64,000 nt of DNA from Paraspadella gotoi (GCA_051294375.1 CM119268.1:14418060-14482059); one strand, 5' to 3'; counted from the stretch's first letter, positions 47,316 to 58,560 are shown. The notes: generated by a model not told the origin, from the sequence alone. Program-made: numbers and translations.

Positions 47316-50300
47316 NCAGGCCCCGAAAGCAAAGAAGCCGGGATCAAATCCCACATCCCCCCCAGACGAGGAAGCCGAAGGAGACGAGGATATGTTCGTT
47401 TCACGGTTGGGCTTGATTCCATCGTTTTGCTGAAGGATGATGTGTCGTAGGACGGCGCCGTAATCTGGGCGAGTCGCCGCGTTGGCGCCTGGGTGACAAC
47501 AGGTGTCAGGGCGCTTTGCTCGAGGACGAGGGCGTAGGCCGGAACGGCGTCGTTGACGCGGCGTCGGAGATGGTATCGTACGTGATGGCACCGGTGGGCG
47601 TGGAGCTCGGGGAGACGTCGCCGCTGGGGTGGGCGTGGCCGGAACTTGTTCCTCTTGCTGTTGGGAATCTGTTTCCGTGCGGATTTGCCTCGGAGGGGAG
47701 ACAACGCGACGTTGGCGATCTGGAGGGGGTGATGGCGGCGCCTGTGGCTCCGGGAAAGCTTCGTTTTGCGGGGGTTCGCCGTCGTCCTCGTCATCGTCGA
47801 TGTTGGCCGGTTTTACTCTCGCTATAGCGACAGTCTCGATACCTCTGCCGGGGATGTCGATTTTAAAATTCTGGCTATCTCGCGCTGTGACACGGAAGGG
47901 GCCCTCGTACGGGGCGGTGAGAGGCGGATTAATGCCGCCACGCCGGATGAAGACGTGTGTCGACGTGGTGAGACTGTCCGGAAGGTGGACTCGAGGTACT
48001 CGGTGTCGGCTGGTGGGCGCCGGCTGGAGCCGCTCTACTTCGACTCTGAGCTCATCCCTGAGGCGACGACGAGCTTCTCTCTCTTCTGCCTCAGTTTGAC
48101 TTGGGCCGAGGATGTCGCCAGGAACCGTAAGGGCATCTCCGTAGACCAGCTGGGCTGGTGAGGCGTCTACATCCGGTTTGATGGTGGTGCGGATGGCGAG
48201 GAGTGCTGAGGGAAGCCTCCAGTACCAGCCGTTTGGATTGTCCGTTGCGATTGCTATGAGGGACTCCTTGAGACGGCGATGAAATCTCTCGACCAATCCA
48301 TTCGCTTCTGGATGGTAAGCTGTCGTTAAATGAAGCTTGCAGCCCCACGTCTTAGCGAGTTGCGTCCAGATGGTCGAAGAGAACTGTGAGCCGCGATCTG
48401 AAGTTATTTCGGCAGGAATGCCGAAAGACGCAACCCAATGATGCGCGAAGGTGTCGGCAACGGTGACTGCTGTCATGTCCTTGATGGGTACTGCCATCGG
48501 CCATCTTGTAAATCTGTCGACGGCGGTGAGAAGATATGTGAACCCATTTGATGAAGGCATTTTGACGAGGTCGACGTGTACGTGTTGGAAACGACGTGGT
48601 GGCACGGTGAACTCGCCAATTTCCGGAATAACATGGCGCGTCACTTTTGCGCGCTGGCAAGCGACGCATTCACGTGCCCAACGCGTCACGTCCGCACGCA
48701 TTGAAGGCCAGACGAATTTTTCGGCCACGGCGTCTCGCGTCCGCGCAACGCCAGGGTGGCCGAGGTTGTGGATCGTCTGAAACACTTTTCGGCGCCAAGC
48801 CTCTGGAACGAACGGTCTTGGCGGGCCATTGGAGAGGTCGACCACAATAGATTCGTCGCCGAGCTGAATTCGTCTAAAATGCAGTCCAGTGGCGGGATCT
48901 TGGGAGAGTCGACAAAAATCCCGGTCCAATGGCTGTTGGCGGGCCATTTCGCGGAGGTCGATGCCTTGATGCTGTACTGCTGATGCGACGAGGGCGAAAT
49001 GTTCTGACTTCTCGGTGCTCAGAGGTCTGCTGGAGATGTCGGAGCCCTGATTTGGGCGCGAGAGGGCATCGGCCACAACATTGGCCTTTCCTTCGACATG
49101 CCTAATGTCCGTCGTATACTCGGAGATAGCCGAGAGTTGGAATGTTTGACGGGCCGTTTGAGGTTCTGTTTTCTTGTGGAGGGCGTGGATCAAACTCATG
49201 TGATCCGTATAGAGAACGAATGCTCGGCCCTCCAACCATGGGCGAAAATGTCTGACGGCGCGAAAAGCGCCGTACAATTCCCTGTCAAAGGGTGGCCATT
49301 TCCGTTGGGCGTCGCTCAACTTGGCTGAGAAAAATGCCAAGGGCTCCCAGCCCTGTTGGCCACGCTGCTCTAGAACGGCTCCCACGGCGTGGTCCGACGC
49401 GTCGGTCGTCAGTGAGAGAGAGGCGCCGGTTTTGGGGTGGCGAAGAAGAACAGCGTTTGCCAAAGCCTCCTTGACGGCGTCGAATCCACGTTGGCAACTT
49501 GGCGTCCAATCCAAACGCCGCGGCTTTCCTTTTAGGGCGTCATAAAGCGGTGTTGCATGATGTGCAACTCTCGGAATGAATCTACGGTAGTAGTTCACCA
49601 TTCCGAGGAAACGTTGTAGTTCCTTGACGGTCGAAGGCGCCGTGGTCTGGCGAAGGGCGTCGACGCGCTGGGGGAGAGGTTTCACGCCGCTGGCGTCCAC
49701 GTGATAACCGAGGAATTCCAGGGATTCCTGGCCGAGAATGCATTTCTTCCTGTTGATTACGAGGCCGTTCTCCTGAAGTGCTGTGAAGACCTCTTCGAGA
49801 TCCTTGGCGTGTTGGTCGTCGTCCTCGCTCGCTACCAGGATGTCGTCAAGGTAGACGTATACTCGGGGCATGCCGCCGAGTATTTCATCCATGAGGCGCT
49901 GAAAGTCTTGGCCTGCGTTCTTCAGGCCAAATGGAGTTCGCAGGAAGACATACAGGCCGAAAGGCGTGATGACCGCCGTCTTTGGGACGTCCTCCGTGGC
50001 CACCGGAATCTGGTGGTAGCCCTTCAAAAGGTCAATTTTCGAGAAGACCTTTTTTCCAGCCAACTGGGCATTGAAATCCGCAAGTAGTTTTACTGGATAT
50101 CGATCTGGAATCGTTTGTGCATTCAGTTGGCGGTAGTCGCCGCAAACTCGCCACCCTCCGTCTCCTTTAGGGACGCAGTGTAGTGGAGAGGACCATGGAC
50201 TTTTGGCTCGAACGGCAACGCCCAGCTCCACCATTTTATCCAGCTCAGCCTTGGCCACCGCTAGCTTTTCTGGGGATAGGCGGCGCGCACGTGCTTGGCA

Positions 50301-50912
50301 CGGGCGTCCTTGCGTCGTGATGTAATGACGAATCCCATGTTTAGGCTCTTTGATTTCAAATGTTGGCGTGCACAAGGCCGGATAGCGGTCGAGTAATTGG
50401 TAAAATTGGCTATCCTGGCCGGCGAAGTGGACATGGGAGACTGTTTGGCCGTAGGCTCGAGAGCAGGTGATCGTCGAGTAGTCCTTGAGATCCAGTAATA
50501 GGCCGTCTCGATGGTTCGGGGCGAGGAAATATTGGGCGAGAAAATCTGCGCCCAATATACTTTGAGTGACGTCGGCGACTAACACTTCGAATGGAAATCT
50601 TCTAGGGCCGAGGGTGATGTCTTTCATCATGGTGCCGAAACATTCTATCGGCGTCCCGTTTGCGGCTTGAAGTTGCGGTCCTGAAGGGCCGGCGGCACGC
50701 TGCTCGGGCGTGGGAGGCACCAACGAAAGCATTGCGCCTCCGTCTATGAGCCAGGCTCGTCCGTCGCTGGCGTCGGCCACATGGAGAAGATAAGAGTCGC
50801 GTGGTGAATTATTGTTCTGGCGGGGAATGGCGTTCACCTGCGCCTTCCCGCCTGGCCGTTTCCCGGCTTGGTGGCGCGCTTTTCTCCATAGCGTGCGCAA
50901 CCTTTTTCGCAT
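47316..50912 (-). CDS. pol: Pol polyprotein: protease, reverse transcriptase, RNase H, integrase
   Basis: Residues are numbered from the first Met of the open frame (50912). That Met lies inside gag, and the real entry is by -1 frameshift near 50860. Protease has an aspartyl-type active site at residues 57-59 (WLIDGGAMLSLVPP), with Gly where Thr or Ser is expected. Reverse transcriptase spans about 225-410, with the YLDD box at 354-357. RNase H catalytic residues are D504, E545, D570 and D615. The integrase zinc-binding set is H715, H719, C749 and C752, and the core triad D781, D839, E875 has D,D-35-E spacing. A GPF motif follows at 1004-1006. The tail is proline-rich. The frame crosses the polypurine tract and ends a dozen codons inside the 3' LTR. 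The last base of the TGA is in the gap, but the identical 5' LTR supplies it. Open frame continuing beyond the gap (47151-47216) is not part of the gene. Confidence 0.95.
47317..47355 (-). repeat. 3' LTR, first 39 bp
   Basis: Starts TGTGGG right after the polypurine tract and is identical to the first 39 bases of the 5' LTR (52758-52720). The remainder lies in the gap at 47217-47316. A complete LTR would need about 620 more bases, so the 100-N gap is a nominal length. Confidence 0.9.
47356..47363 (-). other. Polypurine tract of the retrotransposon
   Basis: GGGGGGGA lies immediately upstream of the 3' LTR start on the minus strand, where plus-strand DNA synthesis is primed. It is within the end of pol. 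Confidence 0.85.
50819..50864 (-). promoter_or_regulatory. -1 ribosomal frameshift signal between gag and pol
   Basis: On the minus strand the heptamer GGGAAAC (50864-50858) fits X XXY YYZ in the gag frame. A 5-nt spacer follows, then a stem-loop. The outer stem is GGCGGG with CCCGCC, the inner stem GGCG with CGCC, and the loop is 8 nt. The gag stop codon lies in the loop. Slipping back one base on the heptamer moves ribosomes exactly into the pol frame. The same heptamer is a known slippery site in several retroviruses. No experiment supports it here, but position, frame and structure all agree. Confidence 0.85.
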
Positions 50913-51973
50913 CTATAGGCGGCGTCTCCAAATTTTAAATGGAATGAGCAAATTTGCTTGAGCCGCGAAGAGGTTGCGCCATCCGGTTTTCCAGCTGACT
51001 CTCGCGAGGCGCTGGAGGCGTGGTTCGACCTGGTTGAATTCTGAGGACGTTGGTCGCGGCGTCGATTTACCGCGTTGACTTCTGCGCGATCCTCATCCTC
51101 ACTAGAGAGTGGGAAGTCGTCGTCACAATTGACGAGGTTGATGGGCATCGCGGCGTTCTTGTAGAGCGGTTTGCCGGCCGCATCAAAGTGCTTATCGGCG
51201 ATCGCGGCCAGCTCCGCGGCTGTGGACGATTCGGCGCGGTCGATGACGCTTGCTTTGATCGCTGGGGGAAGGCCTCTGATGACGAGCTCTTTCCTGATGT
51301 CATCGAGCGTCACCGTTGATGACTTCTCGATGAGGCGGGCCAGGTGTTGGGACGGTCTCATATCGTCGCGGGCAATCCTGGCGTCAAGGAGCATCTCAGC
51401 TTGGCGCCGCTTTGTTAAACCGTACTCGGCGCGGAGGTAGTCGATAAAAGCCGTCCATCTCACTTCAGACGGTTCTCCGTATAAGAACGCATTAATGCGC
51501 GGGTCGACGTCGACGGAGATCTTCGCCTCCAGGAAGGCGAACTTATCCTTAGCTGCGATGACTCTCGCTCGCGTGTAGGCCGATTCTACCCGCCTGATCC
51601 AGATCTCAATGTTGTCGCGGTCGAAAGGCGGGAGATCTGGTTTCCTTGGCTTTTCTGAGCGAGCGAGCGCCTCCTGAGCGGCGCGGGTAGCGGCCATGGC
51701 GGCGTCGAGCGCTGCACGTAGGGATTCCACTTCCATTTGCGTTGGCGGAGCCTCTGCCATCGTCGCGGGGGCGTCTACAAAGATTTCCTGTGCAGTCGGA
51801 GGGAAAGCAAAGTTTCTCGCGGATTGTGGCGTCTGACGGGCCGCTGGGGGCGCCTCGACTTCTTCGGCGTGGATGTCGGGCGTTGGAGAGAGTCTGCCGC
51901 GGCGAGCTGAAGACGGAATTAAAAGCGACGCGGCTTGGGCCCTTGTGGTGACGCTGGGAACTGGTGGTGGCAT
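50834..51973 (-). CDS. gag: Gag structural protein with CHCC zinc finger
   Basis: 379 residues, complete from ATG to TGA. It would form the virus-like particle and package the element's RNA. After an alanine- and proline-rich N terminus comes a capsid-like region at about 108-280 that includes IEIWIRRVESAYTRARVIA and a YGLTKRRQAEMLLDARI stretch, followed by an acidic patch and a basic C terminus. The zinc knuckle is C342, H345, C355, C359 (C-X2-H-X9-C-X3-C), diagnostic of the CsRn1 clade. The end overlaps the pol open frame by 79 nt in the -1 relation, with a frameshift signal in the overlap. The start was chosen as the first ATG after the primer-binding site that opens the whole frame, leaving a leader of about 110 bp. 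No frame damage was seen. Confidence 0.93.
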   Translation of the reverse strand: MPPPVPSVTTRAQAASLLIPSSARRGRLSPTPDIHAEEVEAPPAARQTPQSARNFAFPPTAQEIFVDAPATMAEAPPTQMEVESLRAALDAAMAATRAAQEALARSEKPRKPDLPPFDRDNIEIWIRRVESAYTRARVIAAKDKFAFLEAKISVDVDPRINAFLYGEPSEVRWTAFIDYLRAEYGLTKRRQAEMLLDARIARDDMRPSQHLARLIEKSSTVTLDDIRKELVIRGLPPAIKASVIDRAESSTAAELAAIADKHFDAAGKPLYKNAAMPINLVNCDDDFPLSSEDEDRAEVNAVNRRRDQRPQNSTRSNHASSASRESAGKPDGATSSRLKQICSFHLKFGDAAYRCEKGCARYGEKRATKPGNGQAGRRR

Positions 51974-52080
51974 CGATCGAGTTGTTGAACGTCTTGACGC
52001 TGAGTTCCGGCGTCGCTGTGTTTAGTCTGACTCCAAGAGGTTGGTGGGCGTCTCGAGTATCGCTCGAGAGGCTCTAGTAG

Positions 52081-52099
52081 TTCGTAGTCGGGATTACCA
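52081..52099 (-). other. Primer-binding site
   Basis: One base inside the 5' LTR, the minus strand reads TGGTAATCCCGAC and onward. The leading TGG pairs with a tRNA CCA end. It resembles the tRNA-Trp type reported for CsRn1 elements but with about three mismatches in the first 13-14 bases, so the primer tRNA is not certain. Confidence 0.65.
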
Positions 52100-52100
52100 A

Positions 52101-52758
52101 TGTGGCGGACGGATACTAATAGCCACGTTCGTTAGAATCTCAAGTTTCATGAGTTCGTTCAAATAATAAAATGTTTCCAAGAACAAAAAATGTTTATTTG
52201 TTCAGTTGTAAAATAGACCTTAATAAAATAATCAAAGCATATAGATATTCACTGCTTTTGTCAGCAAGCAATTAGAATACCTATATGTCTCAACAATGCA
52301 ATAACAATTAATAAACATTATTAATTAGCTAATAATCATTAACGAGTAATATTGATCTGAAGACTGATGTAGAACAAAATCCTTTGTGAAAAGGAAAGGA
52401 ATCAGTTAAGGTAAAAATGGAAACAATAAAATTGCTACTAGTGTGATCTAGTATAACATAGGTAAATGATGATGATGTCCTTTTGTTTGGACATGATTAT
52501 GTTAACATACTATCATAATACAATGTATTTGGAATATCTATTGTTAGATGTTGAAGTGGTGAAAACCACTGGGTCATAGTTCTTGGATTATAAGTCCCGG
52601 GATCGAATCCGGGAGATGACTCTTTTTATTGTGATTCAATTAAATCGTTTTAGGGGAATATGTATGTAAAATAAGAGATTGTTTATTTACAGAGCTAATT
52701 GGTAATTTGTTCCCCTTCTCAGGCCCCGAAAGCAAAGAAGCCGGGATCAAATCCCACA
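52101..52758 (-). repeat. 5' LTR, 658 bp
   Basis: Begins TGTGGG and ends CCACA on the minus strand, giving short TGTGG...CCACA inverted ends, and is followed after one base by the primer-binding site. Its first 39 bases equal the visible 3' LTR. An AATAAA at 52198-52193, about 95 bp before the end, could be the polyadenylation signal. In the opposite orientation, 52558-52626 looks like the 3' part of a tRNA followed by a T run. Confidence 0.85.
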
Positions 52759-53440
52759 TATTTCCTACGCGTCGCGGTCACTCAGTACTTTGTGGTAACA
52801 GTCCATTTACTTTCCAAGACAGAAGGGGAAGAGAGGAGCGGGGTAAGGCGATCCCGGGGTAAGGGGAAACCGGACTTATACTGAAGCGTCGGCGGGCCGA
52901 CGTTTTTAATATTCATGACGGAGGAGGCATCGCAATTTGGTCGTCGATTTACAGAGATTTTCATGGGAGGGAAACTGGGAGAAGGGATGTGAGGTTGTTG
53001 ACGAGATTCGAAAGAAGATATTTTTTTTTTCGGGTTGAGAAACGAGTGATTTTCGGAGAAATCATTTTGATGGGGGATTTTTTTTTAGGCCTTTAAGGTG
53101 TCTCTGTGTCCGGCCGGGGTCGTCATACTTGCATTAAGTCTCTGATTTTCATTTAAACTGTCGATAAACAATTAAACAAAATAACAAAATAAACATTTAA
53201 ACAACTTAGTGAAATGGCTTCATTCCCATCCCTCCTCCTAAATCAATATCTCTGCCCGACTTCTATAACCACGTTCTCTGCCCGCCTCGTGTCTTACTTT
53301 GCCCGTCTTTCTCTCTTCCTCCACCGCCCTTCGACGACAAAACCATTTCTCGTTTTCGTTGAGCGAAAAAAAAAACCCCGAAAAATCGGAAATAAGACTC
53401 GAGTTCAAAGTTCGACCGTAAACACAATACGGAGAGAAAG
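52759..53440. other. Flank of the retrotransposon, no gene seen
   Basis: Mixed sequence directly outside the 5' LTR. No coding or repeat feature was recognised. Confidence 0.55.
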
Positions 53441-56285
53441 ATGAAATGATTCAGAAAATGGAAAAAATGAATAGAATTCCTAAAAAAAATATGGGAGGAC
53501 GGAAGAAAACCTTAAACTGTGAGGAAGATTCTGAAGTTATCAATTTTATAAAACGAAAAGCAAATAGTGAAAGAATGAAATGGTTAAATAGTGAAATTCA
53601 AATGCGACATCTTTCGTTAAAATTTTCATGGTTTCTACCCGAGACACAGCGAGAGTTATCGCCAGTTATTCAGCATGAAACCCAAGCTGAATGGGCCAAT
53701 CGCCCCCCTACAACACCCTCGTTGATAATAATCCGGTCTCCAATTTCACCACAAATTTTATTCATCCATTCTTCATTGGGTCTTTGATCTACAGTCCGGA
53801 AATCGGTCCTCTTCCACTGTAATGTCAAAGGAAATTGGCATCCAACCGCAATGGGGTTCCAGCAAAAGTGGGTTAATTGGCTTTCAGTCAACATTGGCCA
53901 ATCTCTTTTTCTATGTTTGGCAATGTTTGGTCTCTCATTGATTCGGCATCCGGGCATCCTCCGATTGGTTTCCAACCAATCCTTCCAAGGTCAAAAGACA
54001 ACGGAAAATCTCTCTTCAATCTCTCTGATCCAAGGTTTTATTTTTTTTTTTGCGATGCCATTTGGGTTCAGACCAAACCCGGGGTCCTACGTTCCAAGTG
54101 GGGCATCGTTTCGCCATTACCCAAACGGCAACACACTGGTTTCTCTGGCTCTCCGTTTTCCTCCGTCAAAGGCCATATAACCAGTTAACCAGCGCCGAAT
54201 TAAGCTACCTCTCTGGTTCACGACCCTCCCGGAGACCTTACCTTCTCTGCTTACCACCTCCGCTACACAACCGCCACTCCTTCCCACACAACAGCCTCAA
54301 TACGCCCCCACAACCGCACCCCTTCCCCACAACTGCCTCTTCCGCCCCCGTCCAAAGGTCCATAATCCGCCCATTATCGCCTCAGTAATAATCGGCAGAG
54401 TCGATATTCATTAGCCTCGCCGCATGAATCTTCTTCGAGTCAATTGCCGTTCCCCTGGGGGGGAGGAGGGGTTGTGGTGGGAGAGTAGGGGGGGAGTAGG
54501 GGGGGCGCGGTTGAAAGTAGACAGGGGAACGTGAAAAGGTTGGGAGGGAACTCGCGGGTTAGGGGATTGAACGGATGCGGCACGGAGGGCTTTAGGATCT
54601 CGAAGGTTGAAATATGGACGCTGCAGGGCTGAGACGTTGAGATGGTGGTAACTAATGGTGATAACTCGGAGGTTACAACACACCCGTCGATTTATCATTT
54701 ACGAAATGGAGTGAAAGGTGAGGAGGTCGGAAAAAGTTAATTTATATTCACAACTCGGAAATTGTCTTACCTTGAGCTCTGTGTTTGTAAATGACATGAT
54801 TTTAAATTTTTTTATTCCGGATACTAAAAAAACGTAATTATTTTTTAATTTGCTGATGAGACTCGTAACACTAAGAGTCGAAACATGTACAATAATAAAA
54901 GTAAAAATTGCTATTACAACAATTTTAGTTTCATCTCTAAACATAATTTAAAATTATAAAGTTTGTGGACCCAAAGAAATTAACTTTTCCTCGAAGAAGA
55001 GATATTTATTCGAATTGTTTATTTATCGCCAGAGATTGAACCAGAAAGAGAGTTCCAGTCCAGCTGCAAGCCGCCCGCTGTTTTCGTTTTCGAGAAGGAA
55101 CGATCGAGCGAGGCCTCGATTTTTTTCGGAGAAAACAGAACGCGGCGAAGAAAAGCATTTACGATCGAGAGACAATGACTCGATTTACTTTCACGGTCAC
55201 GATCGGAACTGAACCAAATGACGACTTATGAGAATGAGAATAATCACTCTCTATCTCTCATTCTCATAGTAGAGGCATTTTAGCCGATCGGGATTTGATT
55301 ATCTAAATTTATCAGTGTCGATCGAGCATTTCTTCCTCTCTCTCTCGCTCTCTCTCTCTCCTCTCTCATCTCTCTCTCTCTCGTCTGTCTCTCTCTCTCG
55401 TCTCTCTTCTTTCTCTCTCTCTCTCTCTCCTCCCCACGTCTCACTCGTTCTCTCCCCCTCTCACCACCTCTCTCCGCTCCACCCCCCAACCACCGAAAAA
55501 AAACCCAGTCGTCAAGCCGACCAAAAAGAAGTGGCCGCACGATAAGCAATGAAACAATAAACAGCCCTCATGGCGCTTCCGCGAGTCGTCCGCGAGCCTG
55601 AGAAGCGTAAAAAAAAAGCCGAAACGCCGAAAAAGCCATCAACCGATGTAGCGAAACAAAAAAGCCGCAACGAAAAAGGCAAAAAAAAAAAAAAAAAAAA
55701 CAGAAGCTGAGAAGTACGAGAAACTGGCTGACGTAAAGAAAAAAGTTTTAAAAAAATGTGGAAAAAAATCGAGAGTGAAAATGGAAGGAAAGAGAATGAG
55801 AAAAAGAAAAATGGGTTGTGATTGGAAGTATCGCAATCGACGTGAGTTGTCAATTTGTTAGTCAAATTGACAAGGGAAGTCTGTTTGGGTCGTTACGATC
55901 GAGATTTCTTGGCCGCCGTGTTACTAGCTAAGTGCGTGTTTACAATTCGAAGGTAACAAACTAATTCAAAGGATTTAATCGACCTTAATTAGAATAGCCT
56001 GAACGAAGCTATTCTATATTTTTTTTTATTTTTTAAAATACAGTTCGCTAAATAGGACAAGCAAGAAAGCAGATATCCTTTCACCGACCGAACGCCAATA
56101 CATGTCTCGCGAGACAAATTGGAAAACTGTTTTTAGTCACACGATTAACTCGGAGAAAAAGTTCGAAATAAGGGCGGATTCAACTTTGATGGCTGTTTAA
56201 TGGTGGATAAAAGACAAGATGTGGACCAAAGAAAGAAAGAAGAAAATTAAAAATAAACTTTTCGATTGGGTTGAGAAAGTGAGAG

Positions 56286-56363
<78 letters not shown>

Positions 56364-56670
56364 TTTGCTCCATCAAAAACACGTTTCGTCTGAATGCGTG
56401 TGACTGAACAGCCGCGGAGCAAGAACTAGAAAGAAAGAAAAAGAAAGAGAGAGAAAGAACTAGAAAGAAAGAAAAAGAAAGAGAGAGATAGAACAAGAAA
56501 GAAGGAAAAAAGGAAATAATAAAAAAAAAGAAGGCCCAAAATTGAAGGGGAGAGTAGAGCGGCGGCCGGCACAGAGAGAGGGAGGAAAACAGTAGATTGG
56601 ATTTCAGGGTCTTTCAAAAGGAAGTCTAATTTCTGGCATTCTTTACCGTCATCTGGTTCTGTACTCCTTT
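53441..56670. other. Mixed sequence, no convincing gene
   Basis: Two moderately complex overlapping frames (53446-53787 plus, 53670-53975 minus) occur without recognisable domains. A short perfect palindrome, GATTGGTT with AACCAATC, lies near 53963. CT-rich (55335-55432) and GA-rich (56285-56360) arrays, a poly-A run at 55681-55700 and a 42-bp unit repeated twice near 56420-56500 fill the rest. Confidence 0.55.
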
Positions 56671-57382
56671 CCATTCTTTTCTCTTGTATTCTCTCTCTCT
56701 CTCTCTCCTCTTCATCTGCTCATCTTCTGACCTCTTGACGATTTGATACTGATCTATTGCCATCATACTTCGGATGCCTACATAATTCGTCTTCCTTCTG
56801 AACGAGTCAATCCTCTCATCCGCCTATTCTCCTTTTTGAGATAAATGATTCGATTCATCTAGGTATTCCCTCCTCCCTGAAGCTCCCAAGACCCTCCAAT
56901 AATCCAGGCCCACACACACTACAAAGCTCTTTACAGCTCGCACCCTTCCTCCCTCATCTATTATATTATATTTTCGTGTATGTGCATAATCTGTGTCCAT
57001 TGACCGATGATACATGTACCTGCTTTAATAAAATGAAGAAGTTTTGCTTAGACTCAACAGAATCTTACTCATTGGTAAAGAATATTCTAGTTGTTCAAAA
57101 TACCACGTTCCAAAACGTCTATATAGATATTTATAAATATGAAAAGAGTTCATCCGTGATCAGACACACTTGTACTGTCGAAAGGACTACCTAATTGAAA
57201 ACTTCATGAAAATTCATGAAAATTATGTCACTGCTCTTGCCTCAAACCACAATTTAAGCTGATGGCTAGTAAATATCTTACTCACCAAGGATTGCCACAG
57301 AAATAATAAAACGGAACAAAATTAGACAATGCCATGTCTGTATTAATTATAATATTTAAACAGACTTATTAAAGAGGCGCCT

Positions 57383-57607
57383 CTAGCATGCCCTGCGTGG
57401 CCCTCGCACAGAATTGCTCTCATTGATCTTTTGGACCCTCTGCCTAGATATCTTCAGGAGTCTGGCGTCTCTTCCGCCGTTACGTAATCGAGTATATGCG
57501 AGATAATTTTTCGAGGAATGTTTTTTGATTCGCAACATCGGAGCGCCTCTTCCGAAGAGGTAGTCCAAAGTTTTTCTTAAAACTATTTCGATCTTCTTAT
57601 GCCCCAT
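57383..57607 (-). CDS. Hypothetical small basic protein or exon, 74 codons
   Basis: A complete ATG-to-TAG frame of non-repetitive, basic composition in the microsatellite-free island. It contains LDYLFGRGAPMLRIKKH and RNGGRDARLLKISRQRV. No domain or membrane segment is recognised. It lies on the same strand as the other candidate frames of the island (58708-60636) and may belong to the same gene or be independent. Confidence 0.3.
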   Translation of the reverse strand: MGHKKIEIVLRKTLDYLFGRGAPMLRIKKHSSKNYLAYTRLRNGGRDARLLKISRQRVQKINESNSVRGPRRAC

Positions 57608-57849
57608 GACTCTTGTGTGAGATTGTGTAGTAACTGGATGAAAATGTTGTTACAGCAAAAGAAACACGATCGTAGTAAATTCTCGATGCCTTGGGACGTT
57701 TAACATGTTGAGACAAAGTAATTATTACTAGCAAGTCATCAAGCTTATACCGACGAACCTCAATCAAATCGCTTGATTACGTATTTTAAAACTATATATA
57801 ATGAACACATACTTTTGTAAAATTGGCAAAAGTATTGAAAAAAGGTGAG

Positions 57850-58560
57850 TTTCAAATAAACATGACCCTTCTGATCTCATCTTAACGGCCGAAGTCATTT
57901 CAAGTGACTCGATCCGTCACCCGAATGAAATGTTTATCACTCCGGATCTGGATATTCTCGAATGGAAAACTCCCTCGAAGAATGAGTTCTGAAACAGCTT
58001 TTAAAAAGCATAAAGAAATCGTTCCTAGTCTGCGTATCTGCAGAACTTTCTCTAAGAAGTTATGCGTAAACCCCGAGATAATAAAGAGTGCATTGAAATT
58101 GGATGAAACTTGTTTTCGTACACGTGAGTCTTTGCGGTGAACATAATAAAAAAATTACAAACAAAAGTTTACCTGCTATCAAGTTTTAGATATGAGTGGG
58201 CTACAGAATTTATTAAAGTTAAAAAAACATTATAATAATGATGTTTTATTGCTCCATATTTGCCAATTAATTCGATCACATCTCACTTTAGAACAACGCT
58301 AAGAGATGATTCGAAAATCAATAATAATTTAACCTTTGAGTTATTTGCCAGACTTCTTTCGTGCAAGTAACCGTTTCGAGGTCAACTTGGGTGTGACGAA
58401 TGGCTTATTGGAATCATTGGCAGACTGCTACGTCTTTAGACTTCACTCCAATTCCTTCCGATGTGACAAACGACGTCTGTCTCTGGGGACTTTCCCGACC
58501 CATTTGTCGAAAATCTCCTCGTAATAACACGATAGAAGTATAGCTCTTATTCTCGGTGGT
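57850..58560. other. Stop-poor stretch, open on both strands
   Basis: At 57904-58140 both strands are open for 78 codons or more. On the plus strand a second, shorter frame (about 57850-57980, containing HPNEMFITPDLDILEWK) ends just as the first becomes protein-like, which would suit a frameshifted gene. On the minus strand 58440-58560 has open frames such as EEIFDKWVGKVPRDRRR. The correct strand could not be decided. Confidence 0.3.

Larger units (their letters stand above)
47317..52758 (-). mobile_element. Ty3/Gypsy LTR retrotransposon, CsRn1-like
   Basis: Order on the minus strand: 5' LTR (52758-52101), primer-binding site, gag, pol (protease, reverse transcriptase, RNase H, integrase), polypurine tract, 3' LTR (from 47355, mostly lost in the 100-N gap). 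Placement in the CsRn1 clade rests on the Gag zinc finger, C-X2-H-X9-C-X3-C, known from that clade in place of the usual CCHC. Reading frames are uninterrupted and the 39 comparable LTR bases are identical, so the insertion is probably recent. The target-site duplication cannot be checked because one end is in the gap. The bases outside the 5' LTR are TATTT. Confidence 0.95.

Noticed and set aside
47516-51951. Many plus-strand frames across gag and pol
   Set aside because: They are antisense shadows of the retrotransposon genes, caused by its higher G+C content.
53963-53981. Perfect short palindrome near ATTGG motifs, considered as a CCAAT-factor site
   Set aside because: Too short to interpret and ATTGG is common throughout the window.
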